Shown: positions 42,094 through 51,044 of the stretch, in pieces | Layout of the letters: each line of letters opens with the position of its first letter | How positions within the stretch are numbered: the first letter of the stretch is position 1 | Assembly (NCBI RefSeq): GCF_000382045.1 | Contig: NZ_KB907465.1 | Span: forward strand, 1-64,000 | Source: Variovorax atrisoli 110B | GTDB lineage: Bacteria; Pseudomonadota; Gammaproteobacteria; Burkholderiales; Burkholderiaceae_C | Reading direction: 5' to 3' | Length of the DNA stretch: 64,000 bases | The notes under the pieces: model-generated | Databases searched by the model: none | The model's input: the letters and a program-made list of their open reading frames with translations, nothing else | What the model was told of the DNA's origin: nothing | Position numbers and translations under genes: made by a program

Positions 42094-43428
42094 ATGGCTT
42101 CGTCTTCCAAAGCTCCCCTGCGCGTCCTGACCGGCATCACGCCTTCGGGCACGCCGCACCTCGGCAACTATGTCGGCTCGATCCGCCACTCGGTGCGGCA
42201 AAGCGTCGCGCCCGGCGTGCAGAGCTTCTTCTTCCTGGCCGACTACCACGCGCTCATCAAGGTACAGGATCCGGCGCTGATCCAGCGCTCCACCCTCGAG
42301 ATCGCCGCCAGCTGGCTGGCCTGCGGGCTCGACCCCGAGCGCGTCACCTTCTATCGCCAGTCGGACATCGTCGAGATTCCCGAGCTGACCTGGTTCCTCA
42401 CCTGCGTGACCGGCAAGGGCGTGCTCAACCGCGCGCACGCCTACAAGGCGCAGCTCGACAAGAACGTCGCCAAGGGCGAGGACCCAGACGCCGACGTGAC
42501 CGCCGGCCTCTTCATGTACCCGGTGCTCATGGGTGCCGACATCCTGATGTTCAACGCCCACAAGGTGCCCGTGGGCCGCGACCAGGTGCAGCACATCGAG
42601 ATGGCGCGCGACATGGCGCAGCGCTTCAACCACCTCTACGGCGATCACTTCACGCTGCCCGAGGCCGAGATCGACGACGCGGTCGCCACCCTGCCCGGCC
42701 TCGACGGCCGCAAGATGAGCAAGAGCTACGGCAACACGATCCCGCTGTTCGCGCCGCGCGCGCAGCTGCACAAGCAGATCTCCAGCATCGTGACCGATTC
42801 GCGCGCGCCCGGCGAACCCAAGGACACCGAGGGCTCCGCACTCTTCCAGATTTACCAGGCCTTCGCGAGCGCCGAGGAAACCGAGACGCTGCGCAAGGCA
42901 TATGCGGACGGCATCGGCTGGGGCGACGCCAAGCAGATGCTGTTCGAGCGCATCGACCTCGAGGTGGCGCCGCTGCGCGAGCGCTACGAGGCGCTCATGA
43001 ACGACCCGGCCCAGATCGAGCGCACGCTGTTGCTGGGCGCCGAGAAGGCTCAGGCGCTTTCGAAGCCCTTCATGACCAGCCTCCGCCACGCGGTCGGCCT
43101 GCGCAACCTCGCGGCAGGCAAGGACAAGGTGCAAGCGAAGACGGCCAAGGTCGCCAAGCCCAGCTTCAAGCAGTACCGCGAGAAGGCGGACGGGCTTTTC
43201 TATTTCAAGCTGTTGGATGCGCGCGGCGAAACCCTGCTGCAAAGCCGTGGATTCGCCTCGCCGCAGGAGGCGGGCCGTACCATCGCAATCCTGCAGGCGC
43301 AGCGCGGCGAAGCATTGGCCGAGCTGGCCGGCCAGATGGAGCCCATCGGTACGGAAAAAATACGCGCCGTCGAAGAGGCGCTGGAGGCACTGACGGAAAC
43401 GACGCCCGGCACAACCAGCGGGAGTTGA
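42094..43428 (+). CDS. trpS: Tryptophanyl-tRNA synthetase with C-terminal DUF1508-like domain
   Basis: 444 residues, longer than the roughly 330 of E. coli TrpS. The class I motifs are TPSGTPHLGNYVG (HIGH equivalent, about 16-28) and KMSKS (about 208-212). After the synthetase core, about 350-400 holds KQYREKADGLFYFKLLDARGETLLQSRGF, a DUF1508/YegP-like segment; this extension is usual in Burkholderiales. It charges tRNA-Trp. It follows the protease gene by 33 bp. Confidence 0.95.
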   Translation: MASSSKAPLRVLTGITPSGTPHLGNYVGSIRHSVRQSVAPGVQSFFFLADYHALIKVQDPALIQRSTLEIAASWLACGLDPERVTFYRQSDIVEIPELTWFLTCVTGKGVLNRAHAYKAQLDKNVAKGEDPDADVTAGLFMYPVLMGADILMFNAHKVPVGRDQVQHIEMARDMAQRFNHLYGDHFTLPEAEIDDAVATLPGLDGRKMSKSYGNTIPLFAPRAQLHKQISSIVTDSRAPGEPKDTEGSALFQIYQAFASAEETETLRKAYADGIGWGDAKQMLFERIDLEVAPLRERYEALMNDPAQIERTLLLGAEKAQALSKPFMTSLRHAVGLRNLAAGKDKVQAKTAKVAKPSFKQYREKADGLFYFKLLDARGETLLQSRGFASPQEAGRTIAILQAQRGEALAELAGQMEPIGTEKIRAVEEALEALTETTPGTTSGS

Positions 43429-43502
43429 TCCGGCAACGCCCATCGGCTTATCGGCCGGTGAGCACGACGAGAGAAGACGGTGCGATCACAAAGGAAGAAA
43501 AC

Positions 43503-44105
43503 ATGAGCATTTATGTCATCGACGACCACCCCCTGATGCGCGACGCGATCGTGATGGTCTTGCGGCGCTTGCGCCCGGCCGAGAACATCGTCGAGCTCGA
43601 ACGCCTCGACAAGCTCGCAAGCTCCGTGCAGCAGCGTGGCGCGCCCACGCTCTTCTGCCTGGACCTGAAGCTGCCGGACACCAACGGCGTCTCGGGCGTG
43701 ATCGCGGTCAAGCAGGTCTATCCGAACGTGCCCATTGCCGTGTACTCGGCGGCGCCGTCCGCCGACATGGAAGACGCCTGCATCGAGGCTGGGGCCGACA
43801 CCTACATCGAGAAGTCGGCCAGCTCCAACGAGCTGGCAGCCGCCCTGCGCGGCCTGCTGATGGCCGGCTCGGAGGACGAGGCCGACGAGCTGCCCGCCGC
43901 CAACAGCGGCAAGCTCTCCAAGCGCCAGACGCAGCTGATCGCCATGCTCGACAAGGGCATGAGCAACCGCGACATCGCGACCGACCTGGAGATCAGCGAA
44001 CACACGGTGAAGGTCCACTTGTGGCGCCTGTTCCGCAGGCTGGGCGTGAAGAGCCGGACGCAGGCGCTGCATTACGCGCGGACGAACGGGTTGTTGTCCG
44101 GTTGA
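43503..44105 (+). CDS. LuxR/NarL-family response regulator
   Basis: 200 residues. The receiver has D7/D8 and phospho-acceptor D54 (FCLDLKLPD); the C-terminal LuxR domain reads LSKRQTQLIAMLDKGMSNRDIATDLEISEHTVKVHLWRLF. AAAGGAAG lies before the ATG. It converges on a sensor kinase at 44266-45681, with a bidirectional terminator between them. The two are probably partners despite opposite strands. Confidence 0.92.
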   Translation: MSIYVIDDHPLMRDAIVMVLRRLRPAENIVELERLDKLASSVQQRGAPTLFCLDLKLPDTNGVSGVIAVKQVYPNVPIAVYSAAPSADMEDACIEAGADTYIEKSASSNELAAALRGLLMAGSEDEADELPAANSGKLSKRQTQLIAMLDKGMSNRDIATDLEISEHTVKVHLWRLFRRLGVKSRTQALHYARTNGLLSG

Positions 44106-44115
44106 ATTGGGCTAA

Positions 44116-44206
44116 CCCCCAGGCTTCGCGCACTTCGTGTCGCTGCGCCAACCCCCTTGCAGGGGGCAACACCTGAGGACCGGCGCAGCCGGATCCTTGG
44201 TGTTCC
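44116..44206 (+). repeat. Dispersed ~90-bp repeat, copy B
   Basis: Starts CCCCCAGGCTTCGCGCACTT and ends GGTGTTCC, matching copy A (16329-16417) over its full length, including the GCGCACTTCGTGTCGCT block and the CCCCCT/AGGGGG hairpin. Together with the terminator it fills the 160-bp gap between the regulator and kinase. Confidence 0.8.
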
Positions 44207-44213
44207 CGAATTG

Positions 44214-44241
44214 AAAAAACCGCGCCCTGGCGCGGTTTTTT
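44214..44241. terminator. Bidirectional intrinsic terminator
   Basis: AAAAAA-CCGCGCC-CT-GGCGCGG-TTTTTT: a 7-bp GC stem with a 2-base loop and T-tracts on both strands, placed between convergent genes. It should stop transcription from both sides. Confidence 0.92.
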
Positions 44242-44265
44242 CATGGGAATGGGGCTGGTGCGGTC

Positions 44266-45681
44266 TTAGCCGCCAGACGCCGTCACCCTCGCCTGCGCCA
44301 CCGCCTCGTCGGCATCGTGCAGCGCGACGCGGAACACGCTGCCGCTGCCCAGGCGCGAGCGCACGCTGACCGGGTGACCCAGCACGTGCGAGAGGCGCGC
44401 GACGATGGCCAGGCCGAGGCCGAAGCCGTCGGAGGTGCCGGCGTGGTCGGCCACCTTGTAGAACTCCAGGAACACGTCGCGCAGGTGCTCGGGGGCGATG
44501 CCGATGCCGGTGTCCCACACTTCCACGCGCAGGCCGTCGCGGGTCTGGCGGGCGGCGAGCAGCACGCCGCCTTCGGTCGTGTACTTGATCGCGTTGGCCA
44601 GCAGGTTGCCGATCATGCGGCGCACGCGGATCGGGTCGGTGAGGAACGAGCCCTCGCACATGCGCACGCGGAAATCCAGCCCGCGGCTCTCGGCCACGGG
44701 GCGGTACTGCAGTTCGAGGTCGTGCAGCAGTTCGGGCACGTCGACCCGCTCGACGTGCAGGCGCACCTGGCCCGAGTCGATGCGCGCCAGGTCGAACATG
44801 GAGTCGAAGAGCGCATTCACCGCATGCGTGGCCCGCACGATCTTCGGTGCGAGCTCCAGCACCAGTTCGGGCTCGTTGCGCAGCCAGTCGGCGTACAACG
44901 AAAGTGCCAGCACTGGCTGGCGCATGTCGTGCGCGGCGCTGGCCAGGAAGCGGTTCTTCATGGCCACGGCCGACACCGCCGCCTGGCGTTGCTGGGTCAG
45001 CGACTTGATGAGGATGTGGTTGTGGAACAGCAGTTCCAGGCTGTTGCGCGCCGTCTCGTAGATGTGCCGCCCGGCCCGCAGCAGCAGGAACCAGTGGAGG
45101 ATCGGCAGGATGGGCATCAGGTAGCCGTACTGGAACTGCGGATGATGCAGCGTGATGGACACCAGCCGCAGCAGCACCGCCGCCAGCATCGTGATGAACA
45201 GCGTGTTGACGTAGCGCTTGAGCAGCGGCGGATGCAGCGCGAGCCCGTTGAGAGGAAAGGTGCCCACGCCGGCCACGATGAGCCAGCTCATGAACTGGTT
45301 GACCTGCGGCGTGCGCTCGAAGAAGAGCAGCACCGACAGGCCCCACACCACCGCGCTGGTGCTCCAGACGAAGCCGTAGCGCTCGGTGAACTGCTGCTGT
45401 GCGGCGGCGCTGCGCCCTGCATAGCGCACCGCATAGACCCGCGCACCCCACGCGCGGCAGGCTGTGGCGATGACGCCGGCCAAGAGCCAGAGGAGCAGCT
45501 CCCAGCGCGGCACATAGCCCCAGTTGAGGCCGACCATCGCCGGCATCAGTGCCGCCGAAACCAGGTAGGAGCCGCGCGCGGAGCGCATCAGGCTGCGGAT
45601 GAGTTCGCCGCGTACCCACGATTCGGCCTCGTCGGCCGAAGCGGGTGCGGGGGTCATGCTGGCGATCGACGCATTGGCCAT
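44266..45681 (-). CDS. Membrane sensor histidine kinase
   Basis: 471 residues. The N-terminal half has five or six membrane helices (about 38-200) and no large periplasmic loop, so the signal is probably sensed in the membrane. The phospho-acceptor is H251 in FLASAAHDMRQPVLAL. ATPase boxes are NLLANAIKYTTEG, DTGIGIAPEHL and GFGLGLAIVARLS. It ends near VTASGG. It converges on the LuxR-type regulator at 43503-44105. Confidence 0.9.
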   Translation of the reverse strand: MANASIASMTPAPASADEAESWVRGELIRSLMRSARGSYLVSAALMPAMVGLNWGYVPRWELLLWLLAGVIATACRAWGARVYAVRYAGRSAAAQQQFTERYGFVWSTSAVVWGLSVLLFFERTPQVNQFMSWLIVAGVGTFPLNGLALHPPLLKRYVNTLFITMLAAVLLRLVSITLHHPQFQYGYLMPILPILHWFLLLRAGRHIYETARNSLELLFHNHILIKSLTQQRQAAVSAVAMKNRFLASAAHDMRQPVLALSLYADWLRNEPELVLELAPKIVRATHAVNALFDSMFDLARIDSGQVRLHVERVDVPELLHDLELQYRPVAESRGLDFRVRMCEGSFLTDPIRVRRMIGNLLANAIKYTTEGGVLLAARQTRDGLRVEVWDTGIGIAPEHLRDVFLEFYKVADHAGTSDGFGLGLAIVARLSHVLGHPVSVRSRLGSGSVFRVALHDADEAVAQARVTASGG

Positions 45682-45779
45682 AAGCCGACGATCTTAACGG
45701 TGCCCCTGGCAATGTTTCATCGGGTAACAGTCGATCGTTGCATCCACAATGACGGCGATAACCCGGAAGAATTAATCGC

Positions 45780-46181
45780 ATGTTGTCCCACGTCTACATC
45801 GGTGTGAACGACTTCGAGCGCACCTTCTCCTTCTATTCGGCGCTGATGCGCGAACTCGGGCTGAAGCTGAGGTTCAGGGACGACGCCAGGCCCTGGGCCG
45901 GCTGGCAGAGCCCTGACGCGCCGCGCCCCCTGTTCCTGGTGGGCACGCCCTACGACGAGCGAGAGGCCTCGCCCGGCAACGGCCAGATGGTGGCCCTGCT
46001 GGCCGCGGATCGCGCTGCGGTGGACCGCGCCCATGCCATGGCGCTGGCGCAGGGCGGCGCCTGCGAAGGCCCGCCCGGCCTCAGGCCGCACTACCACGCG
46101 GACTACTATGGAGCCTATTTCCGCGACCCCGAAGGCAACAAGCTCTGCGTCTGCTGCCACACACCACCGAATCCATGCTGA
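45780..46181 (+). CDS. VOC-family (glyoxalase-like) protein
   Basis: 133 residues with the paired beta-alpha-beta-beta-beta fold: LSHVYIGVNDFERTFSFYSALM at the start, and GAYFRDPEGNKLCVCCH at the end. Candidate metal ligands are H4 and a late Glu. Members include glyoxalases, dioxygenases and resistance proteins; the activity is not assignable. It overlaps the next gene by 7 bp. Confidence 0.85.
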   Translation: MLSHVYIGVNDFERTFSFYSALMRELGLKLRFRDDARPWAGWQSPDAPRPLFLVGTPYDEREASPGNGQMVALLAADRAAVDRAHAMALAQGGACEGPPGLRPHYHADYYGAYFRDPEGNKLCVCCHTPPNPC

Positions 46182-46576
46182 ACAACCTGACTCCCTTCCT
46201 CGTCCACTGGGCCATCACCGCCGTCTCTCTGTGGGTGGCGAGCCATCTCTTTCGCGGACTCAAGTTCGACAGCACCGGTGCGCTGGTGGTCTCGGCGCTG
46301 CTGCTGGGCCTGGCCAACGCCATCGTCAAGCCGCTGCTGATCGTGCTGACGCTGCCGCTGACGCTGGTGACCTTCGGGCTGTTCCTGCTGGTCATCAACG
46401 CACTGATGATCCTGCTGGTGGCTGCGCTGGTGAAGGGCTTCAGGGTGTCGGGCTTCTGGACCGCGCTCTTCGCGAGCATCTTCATCTCGCTGCTGAGCGT
46501 GGTCATCGGCTCCTTCGTGACCGGCAGCGACCCTGCCGAGAAGGTGCAGATGCCGCAGACCGGCAACTGGCTCTGA
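46175..46576 (+). CDS. Phage_holin_4_2/YvlD-like small membrane protein
   Basis: 133 residues, four hydrophobic helices, with LLGLANAIVKPLLIVLTLPLT and LFLLVINALMILLVA typical of the COG1950 family. The name of the Pfam family refers to holins, but chromosomal members like this have no phage context. Function unknown; it is translationally coupled to the VOC gene. Confidence 0.85.
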   Translation: MLNNLTPFLVHWAITAVSLWVASHLFRGLKFDSTGALVVSALLLGLANAIVKPLLIVLTLPLTLVTFGLFLLVINALMILLVAALVKGFRVSGFWTALFASIFISLLSVVIGSFVTGSDPAEKVQMPQTGNWL

Positions 46577-46600
46577 CCAGCCGGGGCCTGCTCGCAGGCC

Positions 46601-47917
46601 CTAGGCGAGCACGGCGCCGCCGCGCAGCAGCGCCTCGCGCAGGGCAGGCACCGCGACGGAACGCACCTGCGCGCCCATGCCCTCGCCGGCAGAGCGCGCC
46701 GCCATGGCCGCCGCTATGCCCGCGGCATGCCCCACCGCCATCGATATCGTCATGACCCGGATCGCCGCCAGCGCCTCGTGGCTGGCCGAGATGCCCCGCC
46801 CCACGCCCAGCGCGTTGTCGAGCGTGGTCGGGATCAGGCTGCGGTACGGGATCTGGTAGGCGTGGTCGTCGCCCATCGGCACGTAGTGCAGCGAGCCGCC
46901 CTTGGCCGGATGGATGTCGATCGGATAGGCGCCCGCCGCGACCGCGTCGGCGAACTGGACAGGCTGCAGCAGTTCGGCGGCGGTGAGCACATGGTCGCCT
47001 TCCACTCGGCGCGTCTCGCGCACGCCCACCTGCGTGGCGAAGGCGCGCAGCCGGCCGTTGCCGCAGCCGGGCACATGGGCCGCGATGAACCCGGCCGCCT
47101 TCCACGCCTGGCGCCGGCCTTCGATCTCCGCGCCGCCGAGCGCCATCGGGTCGGTGGCGTCGATCGCCAGGCGGCTGATGTTGAACCAGGCATCGTCCGA
47201 ATGAGGAACGCGGCTCGAATGCAGCGCGGCCCGCGCGAGCCCGCCCTGCGCGTAGCCCCTTGCGGCCAGTTCGGCGAACTCGGCCTTCGAGAGTGCGCCG
47301 AACCGCTCGAAGTCGATGGGGCCGAAGCGGAACATCATCGTCGCCGGCTGCAGCGCCTCGCCGCCGCCGAGTTCGAGGAAGCGCGCGCCCGCCTGCTTCA
47401 GCGCGTCCATGTCGCCCGATGCATCGACGAGCACGCCCGGCCGCAAGGACAGCACGCCGCCCTTGGTCAGCACGCGCAGGCCGGTGATGCGCCGGCCTTC
47501 GCACTGCACGTCGAGCAGGCTGGCATGCAGCAAGGGCCGCACGCCGGCCTCGGCCACCATGTCGTCGAGCACCAGCTTGAGCACCTCGGGCTCGTACTCG
47601 ACGCGGTCCATGTGATGGCCGGTGGACATCACGAAGCGGTCGTGCTCGCGGGCGCCGCCGTAGGCGCGCAACCGCCGGACCACCTCGTCGGCCAGCCCCG
47701 CCACCACCGTGCGGCCGTTGCCGGTCTGCCAGCTGTTGAACTGCGCGACCGCGCCGGCCGTGGCGTTGCCGCCGAGGAAGCCGTAGCGCTCGACCAGCAC
47801 GACCGAGGCGCCCTGCCGCGCCGCAGCCACTGCGGCCATGGAGCCCGCGACGCCGCCGCCGCACACCACCACGTCGGCCTCGACCGCGTGGCTTGTTCCG
47901 ATGTTCTCGCTGCCCAT
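46601..47917 (-). CDS. FAD-dependent oxidoreductase
   Basis: 438 residues. An N-terminal Rossmann site (VVVCGGGVAGSMAAVAAARQG, about 18-38) and GGNATAGAVAQFNSWQ are typical of the FAD_oxidored (PF12831) family; GLRVLTKGG and a DASGDMDALKQAG loop follow. The ATG at 47917 lies just after the stop of the preceding Bug protein gene, so the two form an operon. It probably oxidises the carboxylate delivered by that uptake system. Confidence 0.87.
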   Translation of the reverse strand: MGSENIGTSHAVEADVVVCGGGVAGSMAAVAAARQGASVVLVERYGFLGGNATAGAVAQFNSWQTGNGRTVVAGLADEVVRRLRAYGGAREHDRFVMSTGHHMDRVEYEPEVLKLVLDDMVAEAGVRPLLHASLLDVQCEGRRITGLRVLTKGGVLSLRPGVLVDASGDMDALKQAGARFLELGGGEALQPATMMFRFGPIDFERFGALSKAEFAELAARGYAQGGLARAALHSSRVPHSDDAWFNISRLAIDATDPMALGGAEIEGRRQAWKAAGFIAAHVPGCGNGRLRAFATQVGVRETRRVEGDHVLTAAELLQPVQFADAVAAGAYPIDIHPAKGGSLHYVPMGDDHAYQIPYRSLIPTTLDNALGVGRGISASHEALAAIRVMTISMAVGHAAGIAAAMAARSAGEGMGAQVRSVAVPALREALLRGGAVLA

Positions 47918-47918
47918 G

Positions 47919-48929
47919 CTAGTTCTCGACCTGGATGCCACGGCTCTTCACCACCTGTCCCCAGCGGGCGCCTTCGGCCTTGAGGTATTGCGCGGTGGCC
48001 TCGCGGCCACGGATGAAGGTCTCGAGGCTCAGCGCGTCGAAGCGCTTCTTCACCACTTCCGATTGCTGCGCCGAGGCCAGCAGCTTCTCGAGCCGCGCCA
48101 GTCCTTCGGCCGGAATGCTGCCCTTGGGCGCCACCAGCGTGGCCCAGCCCTCGACCTCCAGGCTCTGCAGCTTCAGGCTGCGCAGCGTGGGCACATCGTT
48201 CAGTTCGGCCACCGGCTGCGCCGACGACACGGCCAGCGCGCGCAGCCGGCCCGAGCGGATGTGCACGATCACGCTCGGCAGATTCAGGAAGCCCATCGAC
48301 ACCAGCCCCGAGATCAGGTCGGGCATCAGCGCGCTCTCGCCTTTGTAGGGCACGCTGACCAGCGAGGTGCCGGTCTCCTGCGCGAAGAGTTCCGCCGTCA
48401 GGTGCGCCAGCGTGCCGGTGCCGCTGTTGCCCGCGCTGAGCTTGCCCGGCTGCGCCTTGGCCAGCGCGACGAGTTCGGCCAGCGTCTTCGCCTTCGAGTC
48501 GGCCGGCACCACCAGCACCAGCGGCTGCTGCGAAACCATGCCGATGGCATCGAAGTCGCGCGCCACGTCGTAGCTCAGCCTGGGGTTGAGCGAGGGGTTG
48601 ATCACCATGCTGTTGCTGCCCATCAGCAGCGTGTGGCCGTCCCGGCTCTGCAGCGCCGCCATCACGCCGATGGCGCTGCCCGCGCCGGGCTTGTTCTCCA
48701 CGATCACCGGCTGCCCGAGCTGCGGCGCCAGCACCTCGGCCAGCACGCGCGCCGAGCCGTCGGCACCGCCGCCGGGTGCGAAGGGCACGATGATGCGCAC
48801 CGGCTTCGTGGGCCAGGCGTCGGCGGCATGCACGCTACGGCCGAGGGCCAGGGAGAGCGTCGCTGCCGAAAGTGCGGAGATCGCATGCCTGCGGGTGATG
48901 CCGCGCGCGGCGGCTGTGGCTTTGGCCAT
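47919..48929 (-). CDS. Bug/TctC-family solute-binding protein
   Basis: 336 residues, periplasmic. A signal with RR (GITRRHAISALSAATLSLAL) precedes WPTKPVRIIVPFAPGGGADGSARVLA, the family start, and PVIVENKPGAGSAIGV and VPYKGESALMPDL. It binds a carboxylate for a tripartite tricarboxylate transporter. No tctA/tctB is nearby. It is the first gene of a pair with the FAD oxidoreductase; a LysR regulator is divergent. Confidence 0.93.
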   Translation of the reverse strand: MAKATAAARGITRRHAISALSAATLSLALGRSVHAADAWPTKPVRIIVPFAPGGGADGSARVLAEVLAPQLGQPVIVENKPGAGSAIGVMAALQSRDGHTLLMGSNSMVINPSLNPRLSYDVARDFDAIGMVSQQPLVLVVPADSKAKTLAELVALAKAQPGKLSAGNSGTGTLAHLTAELFAQETGTSLVSVPYKGESALMPDLISGLVSMGFLNLPSVIVHIRSGRLRALAVSSAQPVAELNDVPTLRSLKLQSLEVEGWATLVAPKGSIPAEGLARLEKLLASAQQSEVVKKRFDALSLETFIRGREATAQYLKAEGARWGQVVKSRGIQVEN

Positions 48930-49024
48930 GTCCTGTTTGCCTCTTGATCTGGTTGTTCTGGAAAAGAAGGTCCGATGCTAGGAAGCGGCCGTGCTCCCGG
49001 CAAATACCAACACGTGGCAACGCC

Positions 49025-49039
49025 ATAACATCGCGTTAT
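49025..49039. promoter_or_regulatory. LysR-type operator
   Basis: ATAAC-ATCGC-GTTAT is a perfect inverted repeat containing the T-N11-A motif of LysR-type regulators, in the 139-bp gap between the divergent LysR and Bug genes. It lies 30 bp upstream of the LysR start. Confidence 0.65.
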
Positions 49040-49068
49040 CGAATCACGCCGATGGGATGGGCGATGTC

Positions 49069-49968
49069 ATGAACCTCCGACAGATCGAAGTCTTCCGCGC
49101 CGTCATGCTGGCCGGCTCCGTCACCGATGCCGCACGCTCGCTGCACGTCTCGCAGCCGGGCATCAGCCGCATGCTCTCGCACATCGAACTGCAGCTGGGG
49201 CTGCGCCTCTTCGAGCGGCGCAAGGGCAGGCTGCTGGCCACGCCGGAAGCGCAGGCGCTCTTCGCCGAAGTCGAGCAGGTGTATCGCGGCGTGGCCCGCA
49301 TCGACGACTGCGCTCAGGCCTTGAAGGACGGCAAGATGCTCACGCTGCGCGTGCTGTGCAGCCCCAGCACGGGCCTGGACATGGTGCCGCGCGCGCTCAC
49401 CGCACTGGGCGAGGAGTTTCCGTCGGCGCGCATCTACTTCGAGGTGCTGCTCGCGAGGGAGATGGTGAAGCGCCTCGCCGCGCACGAGGCCGACGTGGCG
49501 ATCTCCACGCTGGCCATCGACGATCCGCTGCTCAGCTCCCGCCCCATCGGCCAGTGGACGCTGGCCGGCGTGTTCCCGCGCGGCCATGCGCTGGAGGCGC
49601 GGCGCACGCTGTCACCGGCAGACATCCTGAAGGAACGCATGATCTCCTTCAGCCCCGACACGCCGCAGGGCCGCATCATTGCCGACTGGTGCTTGCGGCA
49701 CCGGCTGCAGCCCGATGCCCGCATCGAGGTGCGCGCCGGCCAGAGCGCATGCGCCCTGGCCGCGGCAAGCGCGGGCGTGGCCATCGTGGACGACCTCACC
49801 GCGCGCGGCTGCATGACCGACAGGCTCAGCTTCCGGCCGATCCGCAACGCGCCTTCCTTCGACATCTTCGCGGTGACCAACGAGAACTTCGCGGCTTCGC
49901 AGCTGGCGAACCGCTTCGTCGCCCACGCCCAGTCGGCGCTGCGCCAGCTCAAGAAAGAGCGCGCCTGA
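49069..49968 (+). CDS. LysR-family transcriptional regulator
   Basis: 299 residues. The N-terminal helix-turn-helix is MNLRQIEVFRAVMLAGSVTDAARSLHVSQPGISRMLSHIE; the substrate-binding domain (about 90-290) follows. The ATG at 49069 is chosen for its family-typical opening; an ATG four codons upstream is possible. It probably controls the divergent Bug/FAD-oxidoreductase operon through the inverted repeat at 49025-49039 and responds to the imported carboxylate. Confidence 0.92.
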   Translation: MNLRQIEVFRAVMLAGSVTDAARSLHVSQPGISRMLSHIELQLGLRLFERRKGRLLATPEAQALFAEVEQVYRGVARIDDCAQALKDGKMLTLRVLCSPSTGLDMVPRALTALGEEFPSARIYFEVLLAREMVKRLAAHEADVAISTLAIDDPLLSSRPIGQWTLAGVFPRGHALEARRTLSPADILKERMISFSPDTPQGRIIADWCLRHRLQPDARIEVRAGQSACALAAASAGVAIVDDLTARGCMTDRLSFRPIRNAPSFDIFAVTNENFAASQLANRFVAHAQSALRQLKKERA

Positions 49969-50068
49969 GGGCGCGGCGCCATCCCATATTCTGCGGAGGG
50001 ACAGCGCGCGGCCGCTGCCTATGATCCGCCTCACCCCGGCGCCCAGACCGGCGGAAGAGGAGCCCCCC

Positions 50069-51013
50069 ATGAAGATCGCCTTCACGTCGTGCATGAACTT
50101 CAAGCCCGGCCCCGACGGCTACCAGCACGTCTGGGACCGCATCGCGCAGGAGCAGCCCGACTACCTGTTCCTGCTGGGCGACCAGATCTACATGGACTAC
50201 TTTCCCAGACTGGGCGAGCCATCGAAGTGGGACGCGGCGAAGTTCGCCGACGTGATGCAGGGCAAGTACGAAGCGCAGTGGAACGTCGCGAACTTCAAGG
50301 CCCTGCGCGACGCGCTGCGCCAGAAGCAGGACAACGGCGGCGGCGTGTACGGCACCTGGGACGACCACGACTTCGCCTGGAACAACGCCCACGGCTCGGA
50401 CGTCAGCGCAGCGGTGAAGCAGCAGACCCGGCGGCTCTTCACGCAGTACATGCAGATCGGGCAGCTGAACAACCCGGCGCACCTCGACCCGGCCGTCGAC
50501 GGCATCTACTACTCCATTCCGCTGATTCACGAGCAGCAGCGTATCGGCAAGGCCATCTTCCTCGACACCCGCTGGTACAGCACCGCCCCCGGCGACGCCA
50601 AGCCCCTGCTCGGCCAGAAGCAGCTCGACTACCTGAAGCAGGAGCTGGCCGGCGAGCAGGGCTACGTGCTGATCTGCGCCGGCACCCCGATCCGCGCGAC
50701 CGGCAACGGCTGGATGCGCTACCGCGACGACTACGCCAGGTTCCGCGCGATCATCCAGGGTCGCAAGTCGATCTTCCTGACCGGCGACATCCACGAGAAC
50801 GCCTTCCTGCCGCCGGCCGGCGAGACGAAGATGTTCGAGGTGGTGTCCTCGGGCGCCTTCGTCACCAAGTACTACCTCACGGGCGAGCGCGAGAACTTCG
50901 GCATCCTCGAATACACGCCTGCGAGCACCGACATCAAGCTGTTCGACAAGCGCGGGCTGGAGATGCACAACGTCATCGACAACGCGACCTTCATGCACCG
51001 GGAGATCCGCTGA
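50069..51013 (+). CDS. PhoD-like metallophosphatase (compact, cytosolic)
   Basis: 314 residues with the PhoD core only: KIAFTSCMNF, DYLFLLGDQIYMDYF, YGTWDDHDFAWNN and FLTGDIHENAF. No signal peptide and no fibronectin-like domain, so it is probably cytoplasmic and distinct from the exported PhoD at 17988-19571. GAGGAG precedes the ATG. Its 3' end faces the sugar-binding gene 31 bp away. Confidence 0.87.
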   Translation: MKIAFTSCMNFKPGPDGYQHVWDRIAQEQPDYLFLLGDQIYMDYFPRLGEPSKWDAAKFADVMQGKYEAQWNVANFKALRDALRQKQDNGGGVYGTWDDHDFAWNNAHGSDVSAAVKQQTRRLFTQYMQIGQLNNPAHLDPAVDGIYYSIPLIHEQQRIGKAIFLDTRWYSTAPGDAKPLLGQKQLDYLKQELAGEQGYVLICAGTPIRATGNGWMRYRDDYARFRAIIQGRKSIFLTGDIHENAFLPPAGETKMFEVVSSGAFVTKYYLTGERENFGILEYTPASTDIKLFDKRGLEMHNVIDNATFMHREIR

Positions 51014-51044
51014 AGGCCCTCATGGCCTCCCCGCGGCCCCCGCC

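Noticed and set aside
46175..46576. Phage holin / prophage remnant
   Set aside because: The family name is historical; there are no phage genes, integrase or attachment sites around it.
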